Part shown: positions 14,738-23,953 of the stretch, piece by piece
How the letters are laid out: every line of letters begins with the position of its first letter
Position numbering within the stretch: position 1 is the first letter of the stretch
Assembly: GCF_000183405.1 (NCBI RefSeq)
Contig: NC_014758.1
Span: 1,653,001 to 1,717,000 of the forward strand
Length of the DNA: 64,000 bases
From: Calditerrivibrio nitroreducens DSM 19672
Lineage (GTDB): Bacteria; Chrysiogenota; Deferribacteres; Deferribacterales; Calditerrivibrionaceae
Direction: 5' to 3'
Notes under the pieces: model-generated
Told to the model about the DNA's origin: nothing
Database searches by the model: none
Seen by the model: the letters and a program-made list of their open reading frames with translations, nothing else
Made by a program: the position numbers and the translations under genes

Positions 14738-16765
14738 TCACCCCCTTTTCTCAGACATTTTTATTTCATTTAAAATTTCGTTTATCTTTTCTTCTCTGCA
14801 TTTTGGGCAATATTCGTGTGCACCTTTGAGATACCCATGCACAGGACATACTGAAAATGTTGGTGTTATAGTAAAATATGGTAATCTATATCTAAAAGAA
14901 ATCTCTTTTATTAAAGATTTTAACGCCAGAGGATCCTCCACAGATTCACCCAAAAATGTATGGAAAACTGTGCCACCTGTATACAATGGTTGTAAATGAT
15001 CCTGATGATCCAACGCTTCAAATATATCAAGCTTACTATTCACAGGCAATTGAGTGGAATTGGTATAATAAGGCTTTAAGCTACCTGAGGTATATATGGT
15101 GGGATACTTAGTCTTATCTATCTTTGCAAGACGATAACTTGTACCCTCGGCAGGTGTAGCCTCAAGGTTATACAACATATCATCCTCCTCCTGAAATTGT
15201 TTAAGCTCATCATTCATAAACTTTAACACCTTCACAGCAAACTCCAATCCCTCATCTGTATCCACCCCTACACCGATGAAATTCATCAGAGACTCATGCA
15301 TCCCTATTATTCCAATGGTGTTGAAATGATTCTTCCAGTAAAAACCACTCTGCTCTTTAATCCCATTTAAGTAAACTTTTGAATAGGGGTAAAGCCCCAA
15401 TTCGGTATACTTTTCCAGTACTTTTCTCTTTATCTTTAAAGAAACCCTTGCTATCTCCATAAGGGTTTTAAGTCTATTAAAATAATCATCCTCATTTTCC
15501 GCCAGATACCCTATTCTTGGTAGATTAATCGTCACCACTCCTATTGATCCTGTAAGGGGATTTGCCCCAAAGAGTCCACCACCCCTTTTTCTCAATTCTC
15601 TATTGTCTAGTCTGAGACGACAACACATACTTCTGGCATCTTCGGGTGACATATCACTATTCACGAAATTCGCAAAATAAGGTATACCATATTTCCCCGT
15701 CATCACCATGAGATTATCCATCACGGGATTATCCCAATCAAACTCCTTTGAGATATTATAAGTAGGTATAGGGAAAGTGAATATCCTCCCCTTGGCATCC
15801 CCTGCAGACATAACCTCAATAAAAGCTCTATTTATCATATCCATCTCTTTTTGAAACTGTCCGTAAGTATCCTCCGTGTACCCTCCGGCATAAACTACTG
15901 CTTCATTTTTGTACATTTCTGGAACGGTAAGGTCGAATGTAAGATTGGTAAAAGGTGTCTGAAACCCCACCCGTGTGGGAACATTCAAGTTGAAGATAAA
16001 TTCCTGCATCGCCTGTTTCACTTCATCATAGGATAAATTGTCATAAGCCACAAAAGGCGCTAATAAAGTATCAAAATTGGCAAAAGCCTGTGCCCCAGCC
16101 GCTTCCCCCTGGAGGGTGTAAAAGAAATTGACAATCTGTCCCATAGCCGTCCTAAAGTGTCGTGGTGGTGCACTTTCAACCTTTCCGGATACTCCGCCAA
16201 ACCCTCTCAAAAGCAGGTCTTTCAAATCCCATCCACAGCAATAAACAGACAGAGATCCAAGATCATGTAAATGAAAGTCACCATTTACATGGGCGTTTTT
16301 AACATCTTCCGGGTATATCTTATTTAGCCAGTATTTTGCAGTTATCGATGATGAAATGAAGTTATTTAGCCCCTGAAGTGAGAATGTGGTATTACTATTC
16401 TCTTTTATCCTCCAGTCTGCCCCTTCTAGATACTCATCAAGGATATTTTCTATCTCACCAAAGGTCTGTTTGATATCCCTCAGATCTGATCTCTGTTTTC
16501 TGTAAAGGATGTATGCCTTTGCGGTCTTTGCATGCCCATTTTCAATCAACACCTTTTCCACAATATCCTGTATCTCTTCCACAGTCACAGAGCCAACAGG
16601 TAGATATTTTTCAAAAACAATATTAACAACTTTGTTTGAGAGCTTAGCCGCCAGCTGCCTATCTTCACCGCCAACAGCTTTAGCTGCTTTAAAAATAGCA
16701 TTCGCAATCCTTTCCGTATCAAAAGATACAAAGCGACCATCTCTTTTTATTACTTTTATACTCAT
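14738..16765 (-). CDS. nrdD: Anaerobic (class III) ribonucleoside-triphosphate reductase
   Basis: Reduces ribonucleotides to deoxyribonucleotides without oxygen. An ATP-cone domain fills about residues 1-95 (IKVIKRDGRFVSFD at the start), then the glycyl-radical enzyme barrel with VNGDFHLHDLGSLSVYCCGW (about 158-177). The C-terminus has a zinc ribbon, CPVHGYLKGAHEYCPKC, and ends shortly after it at 675 aa without a glycyl-radical loop. That loop lies in the next ORF. GAGGTG precedes the ATG. Upstream are a cobalamin riboswitch and a 10-codon ORF, implying control by B12. Confidence 0.95.
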   Translation of the reverse strand: MSIKVIKRDGRFVSFDTERIANAIFKAAKAVGGEDRQLAAKLSNKVVNIVFEKYLPVGSVTVEEIQDIVEKVLIENGHAKTAKAYILYRKQRSDLRDIKQTFGEIENILDEYLEGADWRIKENSNTTFSLQGLNNFISSSITAKYWLNKIYPEDVKNAHVNGDFHLHDLGSLSVYCCGWDLKDLLLRGFGGVSGKVESAPPRHFRTAMGQIVNFFYTLQGEAAGAQAFANFDTLLAPFVAYDNLSYDEVKQAMQEFIFNLNVPTRVGFQTPFTNLTFDLTVPEMYKNEAVVYAGGYTEDTYGQFQKEMDMINRAFIEVMSAGDAKGRIFTFPIPTYNISKEFDWDNPVMDNLMVMTGKYGIPYFANFVNSDMSPEDARSMCCRLRLDNRELRKRGGGLFGANPLTGSIGVVTINLPRIGYLAENEDDYFNRLKTLMEIARVSLKIKRKVLEKYTELGLYPYSKVYLNGIKEQSGFYWKNHFNTIGIIGMHESLMNFIGVGVDTDEGLEFAVKVLKFMNDELKQFQEEDDMLYNLEATPAEGTSYRLAKIDKTKYPTIYTSGSLKPYYTNSTQLPVNSKLDIFEALDHQDHLQPLYTGGTVFHTFLGESVEDPLALKSLIKEISFRYRLPYFTITPTFSVCPVHGYLKGAHEYCPKCREEKINEILNEIKMSEKRG

Positions 16766-16813
16766 AAAACACCTCAGAAAAATATTAAGAAAAAGATATA
16801 CCGCTATTGAAAA

Positions 16814-16846
16814 CTATGTGATAATGGTTTCAGACAGGGTTCTCAT
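16814..16846 (-). CDS. Ten-codon leader ORF between riboswitch and nrdD
   Basis: ATG at 16846 starts MRTLSETIIT and ends with TAG at 16814. GGAGG at 16860-16856 lies 9 nt upstream, a better ribosome-binding site than chance would predict. The ORF begins just after the riboswitch aptamer and ends 48 nt before nrdD. It could be the actual translation target of the riboswitch, with nrdD affected by coupling or by transcription. There is no protein-level evidence. Confidence 0.4.
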   Translation of the reverse strand: MRTLSETIIT

Positions 16847-16869
16847 GATGACTATCCTCCGTAGTGTTA

Positions 16870-17005
16870 TTTTGGCTGTGTATCCTGGCTCACCTTCATC
16901 CTACTTGCCAGCCTTCCCACCTTTAAAAGGCAGTGGCATAGATGGCTTTCGTCCAGCTCACAGTTGCGGGGACAGCGCCGGATTTTCACCGGACTTCCAC
17001 AGTTT
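16870..17005 (-). ncRNA. Cobalamin (adenosylcobalamin) riboswitch
   Basis: The minus strand contains the conserved elements in order: GGTGAAAATCC, GCGCTGTCCCCGCAACTGTGA, GCCACTG, GGGAAGG, AGGATGA and GTGAGCCAGGA. The outer CTGTG and CACAG can pair as P1. It lies upstream of nrdD on the same strand. Cobalamin binding would be expected to lower expression of the B12-independent reductase. Boundaries are approximate by about 10 nt. Confidence 0.93.
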
Positions 17006-17132
17006 ATTTTAAAGTATCATAATCATAATTTTTAGTCAACTAAAAAATCATTTTACATTTTTGTAATCATTTTTACAACCAGGCAAACTTTTTCTAACAA
17101 TTTAATGTTTAATGTGAGATAGGAGGTGCTTT

Positions 17133-18677
17133 ATGAAAAGAAGAGATTTTCTTAAGATTTCAGCAGCAGCTGGTATATTGATGGCCACCAGCAATGAACT
17201 GCTTGCAAAAAGGATGGAGCCAGCAAAAGGACACGGCATTATTTTTATCGTTGGAGACGGTATGCCTCTGGGGGTGATGAAGGGGATGAAAACTGTATTT
17301 GAAAAAGACATGAATTATCAATCAAGTATCTATTCCCTACTGACCGATCCAAAATCTATAATCTCTTTACAAAACACAAGCTCATTATCAAGCGTTGTGA
17401 CCGATTCAGCTCCGGCCTCTGTGGCATGGGGTGCAGGTTCCAAAACGGTCAACAGATCTCTATCGGTATTACCTGATGGTAGAAACCTGAAAACGATACT
17501 TGAATTAGCTAAAGAAAATGGTTTATCCTGCGGAGTTGTCACAACCACAAGACTCACTCATGCCACACCAGCCGCATGGTATTCCCATGATTCCAACAGA
17601 GATAACGAAGACAGAATTGCTGAAGATTTACTTAATTTAAAACTTGATGTGGCTCTTGGTGGTGGAGATAAGCATTTTAACCCCACAACAAGAAAAGATA
17701 AAATGGATCTTTACAGCAAATTTGTTGAAAATGGCTACGATGTAGTAAAAACAAAGAAAGAACTTATCGATGGGTTCAATTCATCAAAGCCATTACTGGG
17801 AGTATTTAATAAATCCCATTTAAGCTACTATGTAGATAGATTAAACGATAAAACTCTTGGTGAAAAACAACCCGATCTATCAGAAATGACTCTTGCAGCG
17901 TTAAACAGGCTATCAAAAAATCCAAAAGGTTTCATACTTCAAATAGAAGCCGGAAGAATCGATCACGCCTCCCATGCTAATGACGCCTGGGGGGCCATAA
18001 TGGACTGCTATGAACTTGATAAAACGGTAGCAACTGTAATGGAATACATTAAAAAGAATCCCAGAACCCTCCTGATTATAACATCAGACCACGGAAATTC
18101 AGGTTGGGGGATAAATGGTTCAGGGCCAGAGTATAATGATTCTACTGAGGGGCTTTTCTTCTATAAAAACAACAAAGCATCGTTTGAGTATATGATAAAA
18201 TTGATGAAAAATAAAGATCTGAAGACAGTGAAGGATATTTTTGAAGAATACACCACCACAAAAATTACAGATGCAGAAGCCGAGGCAATATACAACGGAC
18301 TTAATAATAAGAGAGAATTTGTAATTAACGATCAGTGGTATGAACCGGAAGCAACGATGGGTAGAATACTTGCCAGCAGTAAATATACCGCAAATGGTGA
18401 AAAACTCTCAAAGCCTGCAATTTTAAGAAGAGGGAATGTAAACTGGACATCCACAAATCACACAGCTGAAGATCAAATAGTCATTACTTATGGGCACCTT
18501 TCTCATCAACTGGATATCAGGAACTACATTGACAACACTGATTTATTTAAGTACATGACAAAATTCTTCAAAATTAACTATAAAAATCCCCAGATGACAG
18601 CAGATGAGGCAAGATCCTTTCTAAAATCTGTTTCATTAAAAGAATGGCAGGAACATCTAAAATTACACATATCCTGA
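17133..18677 (+). CDS. phoA: Alkaline phosphatase, Tat-exported
   Basis: Hydrolyses phosphate monoesters outside the cytoplasm. The N-terminus MKRRDFLKISAAAGILMATS is a twin-arginine signal, so the folded, metal-loaded enzyme would be exported. IIFIVGDGM (about 30-38) supplies a metal-binding Asp and VTDSAPASVAWGAG (about 89-102) holds the nucleophilic Ser. RIDHASHANDAWGA and ITSDHGNSGWG give the remaining metal ligands. Length (514 aa) fits the PhoA superfamily. AGGAGGTG lies 4 nt before the ATG, and a terminator follows directly. It is a single-gene unit divergent from the nrdD operon. The symbol is by family; the exact subfamily is not certain. Confidence 0.88.
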   Translation: MKRRDFLKISAAAGILMATSNELLAKRMEPAKGHGIIFIVGDGMPLGVMKGMKTVFEKDMNYQSSIYSLLTDPKSIISLQNTSSLSSVVTDSAPASVAWGAGSKTVNRSLSVLPDGRNLKTILELAKENGLSCGVVTTTRLTHATPAAWYSHDSNRDNEDRIAEDLLNLKLDVALGGGDKHFNPTTRKDKMDLYSKFVENGYDVVKTKKELIDGFNSSKPLLGVFNKSHLSYYVDRLNDKTLGEKQPDLSEMTLAALNRLSKNPKGFILQIEAGRIDHASHANDAWGAIMDCYELDKTVATVMEYIKKNPRTLLIITSDHGNSGWGINGSGPEYNDSTEGLFFYKNNKASFEYMIKLMKNKDLKTVKDIFEEYTTTKITDAEAEAIYNGLNNKREFVINDQWYEPEATMGRILASSKYTANGEKLSKPAILRRGNVNWTSTNHTAEDQIVITYGHLSHQLDIRNYIDNTDLFKYMTKFFKINYKNPQMTADEARSFLKSVSLKEWQEHLKLHIS

Positions 18678-18700
18678 AGGGGGGCCTACCCCCTTTTTTT
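18678..18700 (+). terminator. Rho-independent terminator after alkaline phosphatase
   Basis: AGGGGG, a 5-nt loop and CCCCCT form a GC-rich stem directly after the stop codon, followed by a run of T ending at 18700. Confidence 0.9.
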
Positions 18701-18776
18701 GTCAATAATTTTACATTCAAATGAAATTTATATTACAGTTTAGATGTAAAAACGATAAAAATTCAAGGACGTTTGT

Positions 18777-21092
18777 ATGACTTTCAATGGAGAATTAAGA
18801 TTTTTCGTAAACAACCCTTTTGGAAAAGGGGATGTGACAGGTGGTATCGAAACAGAGCTTCAAACATGCGTGATAGGTTCAAGAGATAATGTCGATCTCC
18901 CTTTATACATAAAAAATTCCAGCTACTATAAAAATCTTCAAAAACGAACCAGAAATGGTGAATATAGTCCCAAAAAACTTCAAGAGTTAGATAGATTTTT
19001 AGAAGAGAATAGAGACAATACATGGGAAAACAGCTACGTATATTTCAAAGATAGATATCTAAACAACTTCGCAAAGTCTGTTATAGAACATGACCTATTA
19101 TCAGACAAAAGTAACCCGCAATCCGGAAAACGATCTGATATGGAAAAATTTATACTGCATAAAAATGGTGAAAAGTATTGGCGGTTCCCGGTAAGCTATT
19201 TTTTGAAAATATCCTTAGCTAACTATATTGGGGAAGACAATAGTCTAAATCAGCCCACAAAAAATACCCTTAAAAAGCTTTTGGACAAATTCTCAAATGA
19301 CAACACATCCCCGGAGGTAATATCCTTTTATGTGGTGGATGATACTGAAAATTTTGCTGACAGCCTTGCAAAAGAGAACTGCAAGAGATTTCTTTTTACA
19401 CAATTACTTACTATCTATGGAAATAAAAAGTTTAGACTTGATGAAGAAGGGGAAAAAGTTGTGGTCTATCATTCACCCTTAACACCATCGAGACAGAAGA
19501 GGCTCAACGAACTGATTCCGGACTCCCTTTACAGGGATCTTTTCATTAGCCCATGCCTCTCAGGATGGGATAAGGGTGAGGAGAAAAAGAGATACATGGA
19601 ATTATGTCATCTCTCTCTATCAAGAAGTTATCTAAATACAATTGGAAAGCTTAAGGATGTGGGAATCATAAAAAATAATCTAATCGTTTTACCAAACACC
19701 TCCAACACATGTCTAACAAATAACGGGATACATATAAGCATCGGAAGCAAGCTGATAACAGCTAAAGTTAAATATAACAACACAAAGTTTTATAATATAG
19801 CTGAAAAACATTATTCCGACCTTGTGATAAAAATAGTTGAACACTTCATACCACTATTAATACAAAACTATTCAGCATCACCCTACAGAATCCCTTTTAG
19901 GGATCTGCATCCGGAAAAGATTCTTGGTTTTCTTCCACATGAACTTGATTTTACCCACATAAGGATGCTTTACCGCAGATGGATGAAAAAGTGCTTCAAC
20001 AAGAGATTTGGGAAGAGGTTTTACCCCTTTGGACCTTCATGGATAGATATCACAATTGAAAAGATTTTAAATCTAAAAGGGGATGCTGTCCCGGATTACA
20101 GATTAATAGATTATTTTGTGGCTCTGTTGAGTACAGACAATTCACCGGCCTTTGATGGAAAACTAAACAATCATATAAAACTCAAAGAAGAGTTACATGA
20201 AATGGGTGTTTTTGACGAAATATTGTCCTTTTATACACTTTTTCGGGGCAGAAGTGTTAATGAAAATGGGTACAACGGGTTTGAAGGGAGATTTTACAGC
20301 TGTTTTTACGACTTAAGGGAAGATACAAAACATGTGGCAAATCTCCAATGGCTCTTCATAGCCCTGGCTTATAAATTGATTTTATCTGGTTCTTTAACCC
20401 ATCAGGAGATACCTGATGATCCTTTCGTCGAAAGTGAACGACGCCAGCTGGTGTTTGCTGCGGCACTTGGTATCCCTACCGTATACATAAAAAAAGACAC
20501 AAGAAACAGTCTCATCAGGTCAATAATCTCCCATTGCAAAAATACAAGGATAAGTAAGAGATATCCAGAGTATATCAGGGTGGAGGTGAAAGATTATCTC
20601 AATGCCGCCATGAACTTCATAACAAAAGAAGGGGAAGATCTCTTAGAAGATCTTGATATTAAAGATACCATTGAAGATATGGCCGATAGACTCCACGGGG
20701 TAAAAAAAAGCACTTATAATAAAATGATAGAGCCTATTCTGGAAAATCACAAAGTTAAATCTCCAATCGACATTGACGCAGATCTTTTTAATAGAGATCT
20801 GGAGTCTTTCTACAGAAATGAACTCAGAATTAAACATATAAAAGATGGATTTAAAGCCCTTCTGGACGATATTTCAGTAAAGATGAATGATAGCAACAGA
20901 TTATCGAAATACTCTGAGAAGATATCACAGTTTTCCCAGATTTATCATACCATAAAAAGTAGTGAGAATAAAGTCATTGATGAAACGATAGATCTGGATA
21001 CCTTAAAACAATTAATTTCAATAATGGCAATAGATTTTGTTTCAGAGCTTGAGAAAGATCATAGAGGTGAAGTATGCAGCATTGCTATATAG
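18777..21092 (+). CDS. Unrecognised 771-aa protein in a lipid-enzyme operon
   Basis: I do not recognise the family. The protein looks soluble and cytoplasmic, without signal peptide or membrane spans, rich in Lys, Asn, Ile and Leu. Segments that look conserved in character are SNTCLTNNGIHISIG (about 310-324), HELDFTHIRMLYRRWMKK, GFEGRFYSCFYDLRED and the Asp/Glu-rich DPFVESERRQL followed by AALGIPTVYIKK. A coiled-coil-like C-terminal part runs from about 640. It overlaps the phosphatidylserine-decarboxylase-like gene by 19 nt, so it probably acts with it and the Lgt-like protein. There is no evidence for a particular reaction. Confidence 0.9.
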   Translation: MTFNGELRFFVNNPFGKGDVTGGIETELQTCVIGSRDNVDLPLYIKNSSYYKNLQKRTRNGEYSPKKLQELDRFLEENRDNTWENSYVYFKDRYLNNFAKSVIEHDLLSDKSNPQSGKRSDMEKFILHKNGEKYWRFPVSYFLKISLANYIGEDNSLNQPTKNTLKKLLDKFSNDNTSPEVISFYVVDDTENFADSLAKENCKRFLFTQLLTIYGNKKFRLDEEGEKVVVYHSPLTPSRQKRLNELIPDSLYRDLFISPCLSGWDKGEEKKRYMELCHLSLSRSYLNTIGKLKDVGIIKNNLIVLPNTSNTCLTNNGIHISIGSKLITAKVKYNNTKFYNIAEKHYSDLVIKIVEHFIPLLIQNYSASPYRIPFRDLHPEKILGFLPHELDFTHIRMLYRRWMKKCFNKRFGKRFYPFGPSWIDITIEKILNLKGDAVPDYRLIDYFVALLSTDNSPAFDGKLNNHIKLKEELHEMGVFDEILSFYTLFRGRSVNENGYNGFEGRFYSCFYDLREDTKHVANLQWLFIALAYKLILSGSLTHQEIPDDPFVESERRQLVFAAALGIPTVYIKKDTRNSLIRSIISHCKNTRISKRYPEYIRVEVKDYLNAAMNFITKEGEDLLEDLDIKDTIEDMADRLHGVKKSTYNKMIEPILENHKVKSPIDIDADLFNRDLESFYRNELRIKHIKDGFKALLDDISVKMNDSNRLSKYSEKISQFSQIYHTIKSSENKVIDETIDLDTLKQLISIMAIDFVSELEKDHRGEVCSIAI

Positions 21093-22066
21093 AAAGATCA
21101 ACTGGTAAAGTAATGTCTGAAGAATTTATAGGGGATAGGTTTATCAGATTTTTATATTCAAAAGTCAGGGAAAACTCTCAATTTATGTTCAATCTTGCCG
21201 TAAACAGAACAACCACCAATCTACTAAAATTTCTCAAATATGACAAAAAACTCAGCCGTAAAGAGATTGACTATTACTTATCAATGTTAAAAATCGATTT
21301 AGATGAACTTTATGATGATCCAGGTCAGTTTAAAACCCTTTCAGACATTTTTGAAAGAAGAATAAGATATTGGGACAAAAGACCTATGGACGATTCTTTT
21401 GACGTCGTAGTATCCCCAGCCGATTCCAAAATGGTCATAGGCAGTCTCGCTGAAGACTCACTTCTTTGCCTGAAAGATAAGTTTTTCACCCTTGACGATC
21501 TTCTCATCAAACCTAAATGGGTGAATAAATTTATCAATGGTGACTATGCTATATTTCGACTCACACCGGATGAATATCACTACAACCATCTGCCAGTATC
21601 AGGAATAGTTATCGATTTTTATGAAATTGAGGGGAAATTCCATTCCTGTAATCCATATTCCACCATTACCATCGTAACACCTCTATCACTAAACAGAAGA
21701 GCTGTTACGATAATCGACACAGATGTCCCAAATGGTAGCAACGTGGGTATTGTTGCTTTTATTGAGGTGGCGGCAATGATGATTGGAAAAATCGACCAGA
21801 GGTATTCTGAAATCAAATATGAATCACCCACAGGGATGATGGAGGGGTTATTTCTGAAAAAAGGTCAACCTAAAAGCGTTTATAGACCAGGTAGCAGCAC
21901 AAACGTGGTGTTATTTGAAAAAAATAGGATAGAGTTTGACCATGATCTGATAGCTTTCTCCCAGAACAGCCAGACAAAGAGTAGATACACGTATGGTTTT
22001 AACGTACCAATAACTGAAACTAAAATAAAAGTCAGAGAGAGAATAGGCACCAGGAGAAAAATATGA
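21074..22066 (+). CDS. Phosphatidylserine decarboxylase-like protein
   Basis: A member of the pyruvoyl-dependent phosphatidylserine decarboxylase family. VSPADSKM (about 113-120) has the conserved Asp, DEYHYNHLPVSG (166-177) the histidines, and RPGSSTNVVLF (271-281) corresponds to the LGST self-cleavage site, where Ser274 or Ser275 would become the pyruvoyl group. The motif is GSST rather than LGST. About 100 extra residues precede the core. The family makes phosphatidylethanolamine from phosphatidylserine at the membrane, but some members act on other substrates. Its unusual neighbours make a specialised role possible, so no symbol is given. Confidence 0.82.
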   Translation: MQHCYIERSTGKVMSEEFIGDRFIRFLYSKVRENSQFMFNLAVNRTTTNLLKFLKYDKKLSRKEIDYYLSMLKIDLDELYDDPGQFKTLSDIFERRIRYWDKRPMDDSFDVVVSPADSKMVIGSLAEDSLLCLKDKFFTLDDLLIKPKWVNKFINGDYAIFRLTPDEYHYNHLPVSGIVIDFYEIEGKFHSCNPYSTITIVTPLSLNRRAVTIIDTDVPNGSNVGIVAFIEVAAMMIGKIDQRYSEIKYESPTGMMEGLFLKKGQPKSVYRPGSSTNVVLFEKNRIEFDHDLIAFSQNSQTKSRYTYGFNVPITETKIKVRERIGTRRKI

Positions 22067-23127
22067 ATTTCATACTGTTTTCTTCATACATAATATTTTT
22101 AATCATACTATCAATTTTAATAAGATATCTTCCAAAGGAGAGATACCAATTTATCTTTACCATTCCATATAAGAAACTGGAAGATGGGAGGTGGATGGGT
22201 AGAAACATTACATATTACGGTTTTTTCAATGCATTAGGTTACACGGCTGGCACCGTTATTACCACAGTATTCCTACTGTCATACGGACTTAACTTTATAC
22301 AGATCTTTTTGATGATCCTCTTAGTCTTCATCATATGTATACCTTCTTCAAAACTTCTGGCTTATTTCATTGAGAAATCACCCCATGGTTTCACAGTTGG
22401 TGGAGCGGTATTTGTGGGTGTATTGGTGTTACCTGTTGCCATTTACCTCTCTTTAAAACTGACAAATTCCAGCATAGAATTTAAAAAAATTCTTCTACCC
22501 GTATATGCGGTTATATCGATCGGCTACCTTGTAGGGGAAGGGATTGGTAGGCTTGGTTGTCTGAGCTTCGGTTGTTGCTATGGAAAAGCGATTACAGAAG
22601 TGAAATCAAATCTTTTAAAAAAGGTATTCGAACGATTTTACACCGTGTTTTATGGAGAATGCAAAAAGATATCGTATGCCTCCGGAGGGTGTGGAGTAAA
22701 GACTGTACCAGTTCAACCTATCGCCATATTGCTTTACATAACCACTTCATTCATATCAATTTTAATGATATTAAATGGATTTATAGTCACAGCAATTCTG
22801 ACTACTACCTTAGTTAGTCAGCTTTACAGATTTTATTCTGAATTTTTTAGATCGGATTATAGAGGTAAGGGGAAGATCTCCTCCTATCAAAAAATGGCAC
22901 TGTTAAACATATTAATAATTTCCGCATATTGTTATATATTTCATGATAATACTAACACATTTGACATTCAAAAGGGATTACCGGAGTTTTTATCTTTACA
23001 GTTCTTTATTCTTGTTGGTACTGTATTTATTGTGACATTTTTATACACAGGTCTAAGTACAGCCACATACTCCGTGATAGAATTTAAGGTGGTGGATAAG
23101 CTAAAACAGCTACCCCAAAAATCCTGA
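22063..23127 (+). CDS. Lgt-like polytopic membrane protein
   Basis: A membrane protein of 354 aa with about seven hydrophobic segments. SPHGFTVGG (about 110-118) and GEGIGRLGCLSFGCCYGK (about 164-181) resemble the His-Gly-Gly and GR(I/L)G signature regions of prolipoprotein diacylglyceryl transferase, which moves diacylglycerol from phosphatidylglycerol to lipoproteins. The Cys-rich form GCCYGK is frequent in distant Lgt relatives. It overlaps the decarboxylase-like gene by 4 nt and ends 18 nt inside the convergent CPBP gene. It could be a true Lgt or a diverged glycerophospholipid transferase. Confidence 0.7.
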   Translation: MNFILFSSYIIFLIILSILIRYLPKERYQFIFTIPYKKLEDGRWMGRNITYYGFFNALGYTAGTVITTVFLLSYGLNFIQIFLMILLVFIICIPSSKLLAYFIEKSPHGFTVGGAVFVGVLVLPVAIYLSLKLTNSSIEFKKILLPVYAVISIGYLVGEGIGRLGCLSFGCCYGKAITEVKSNLLKKVFERFYTVFYGECKKISYASGGCGVKTVPVQPIAILLYITTSFISILMILNGFIVTAILTTTLVSQLYRFYSEFFRSDYRGKGKISSYQKMALLNILIISAYCYIFHDNTNTFDIQKGLPEFLSLQFFILVGTVFIVTFLYTGLSTATYSVIEFKVVDKLKQLPQKS

Positions 23128-23772
23128 ATAGAAATATTCCCCCAACCCTATGGTATAAAGTAAAAATCCATATAAAAAATGCTCAATATACACAAGTACT
23201 ACAGATCCACTTCTCAGATAGGTGATGGAAAAAAGGTATCCTCCCACGAGCGATAGTAAAAAAGAAACTGGATGAAGGTAAAGAATATGACCAAAAGCAA
23301 ACAGAAAAGCACTGAGATGAACTAACGCTTTATTATTTTTAAAAATACCACCATATCTATGAAAAACAAAAACCCTATAAAGAATCTCCTGTGGATAAAC
23401 TGCCAATAATCCATATACCAGTATTATACTCACCCATTTTAAGAAATCTTTTTTCAAAAAATAAAACAAACGGTCTGGAAGAAGATTTGACATAAATAGA
23501 TATAAAATAACAGTAAAAATAAAAACCTGTATCATTAGCCTGAGATATTCCGTCTTAACATCAGGAAACTTATAAAGATTCTTAATATTAAATGTATCAT
23601 CCTTTTTCAAAAGCCCGAAAGAAAACAGTCCTCCTGCAAGAATCAAGAAAAGTGGAGAAGTTTTCACGATAAAAGTAAAGCTAAGCGGTATCAGAAGAAA
23701 AACCACCACTATCTCCAAAGCAACATAAAACCTTTTTTGATTTTCCATAACCAATGTTTTTGAATTTTCCAT
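23110..23772 (-). CDS. CPBP-family intramembrane protease-like protein
   Basis: A 220-aa polytopic membrane protein. YPQEILYRVFVFHRYG is a variant of the EExxxR motif (QE in place of EE), FAFGHILYLHP matches the second motif with His, and EHFLYGFLLY the third with His. CPBP members are Abi-type or CAAX-processing glutamic proteases. The first Glu of motif 1 is replaced by Gln, so activity is uncertain. Upstream, 23773-23953 is an AT-rich gap in which I see nothing definite. Confidence 0.75.
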   Translation of the reverse strand: MENSKTLVMENQKRFYVALEIVVVFLLIPLSFTFIVKTSPLFLILAGGLFSFGLLKKDDTFNIKNLYKFPDVKTEYLRLMIQVFIFTVILYLFMSNLLPDRLFYFLKKDFLKWVSIILVYGLLAVYPQEILYRVFVFHRYGGIFKNNKALVHLSAFLFAFGHILYLHPVSFLLSLVGGYLFSITYLRSGSVVLVYIEHFLYGFLLYTIGLGEYFYSGFLG

Positions 23773-23953
23773 GTGATTTAGTTACTACATTTTTTCAAAA
23801 TGATACCAATATCCATACTAATTTTACATTTTTTTTACATGATAAATCAGTAACTTATTGTCTAATCTGAATTTCAGTGTAAATTCTTTTTCAAGAAAAA
23901 TTAAAGAAATCTTGCAATTTAGACCCAACAATCAATAGAGCAGTACTTAACTT

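Noticed and set aside
14554-14740. Frameshift that broke the end of nrdD
   Set aside because: The small ORF has its own ATG and strong SD next to the nrdD stop, and nrdG overlaps its end, so a natural split is more likely.
16509-17012. Plus-strand 167-aa open frame over the nrdD 5' end and the riboswitch
   Set aside because: It is antisense to nrdD and to a well-conserved riboswitch; its composition is not protein-like.
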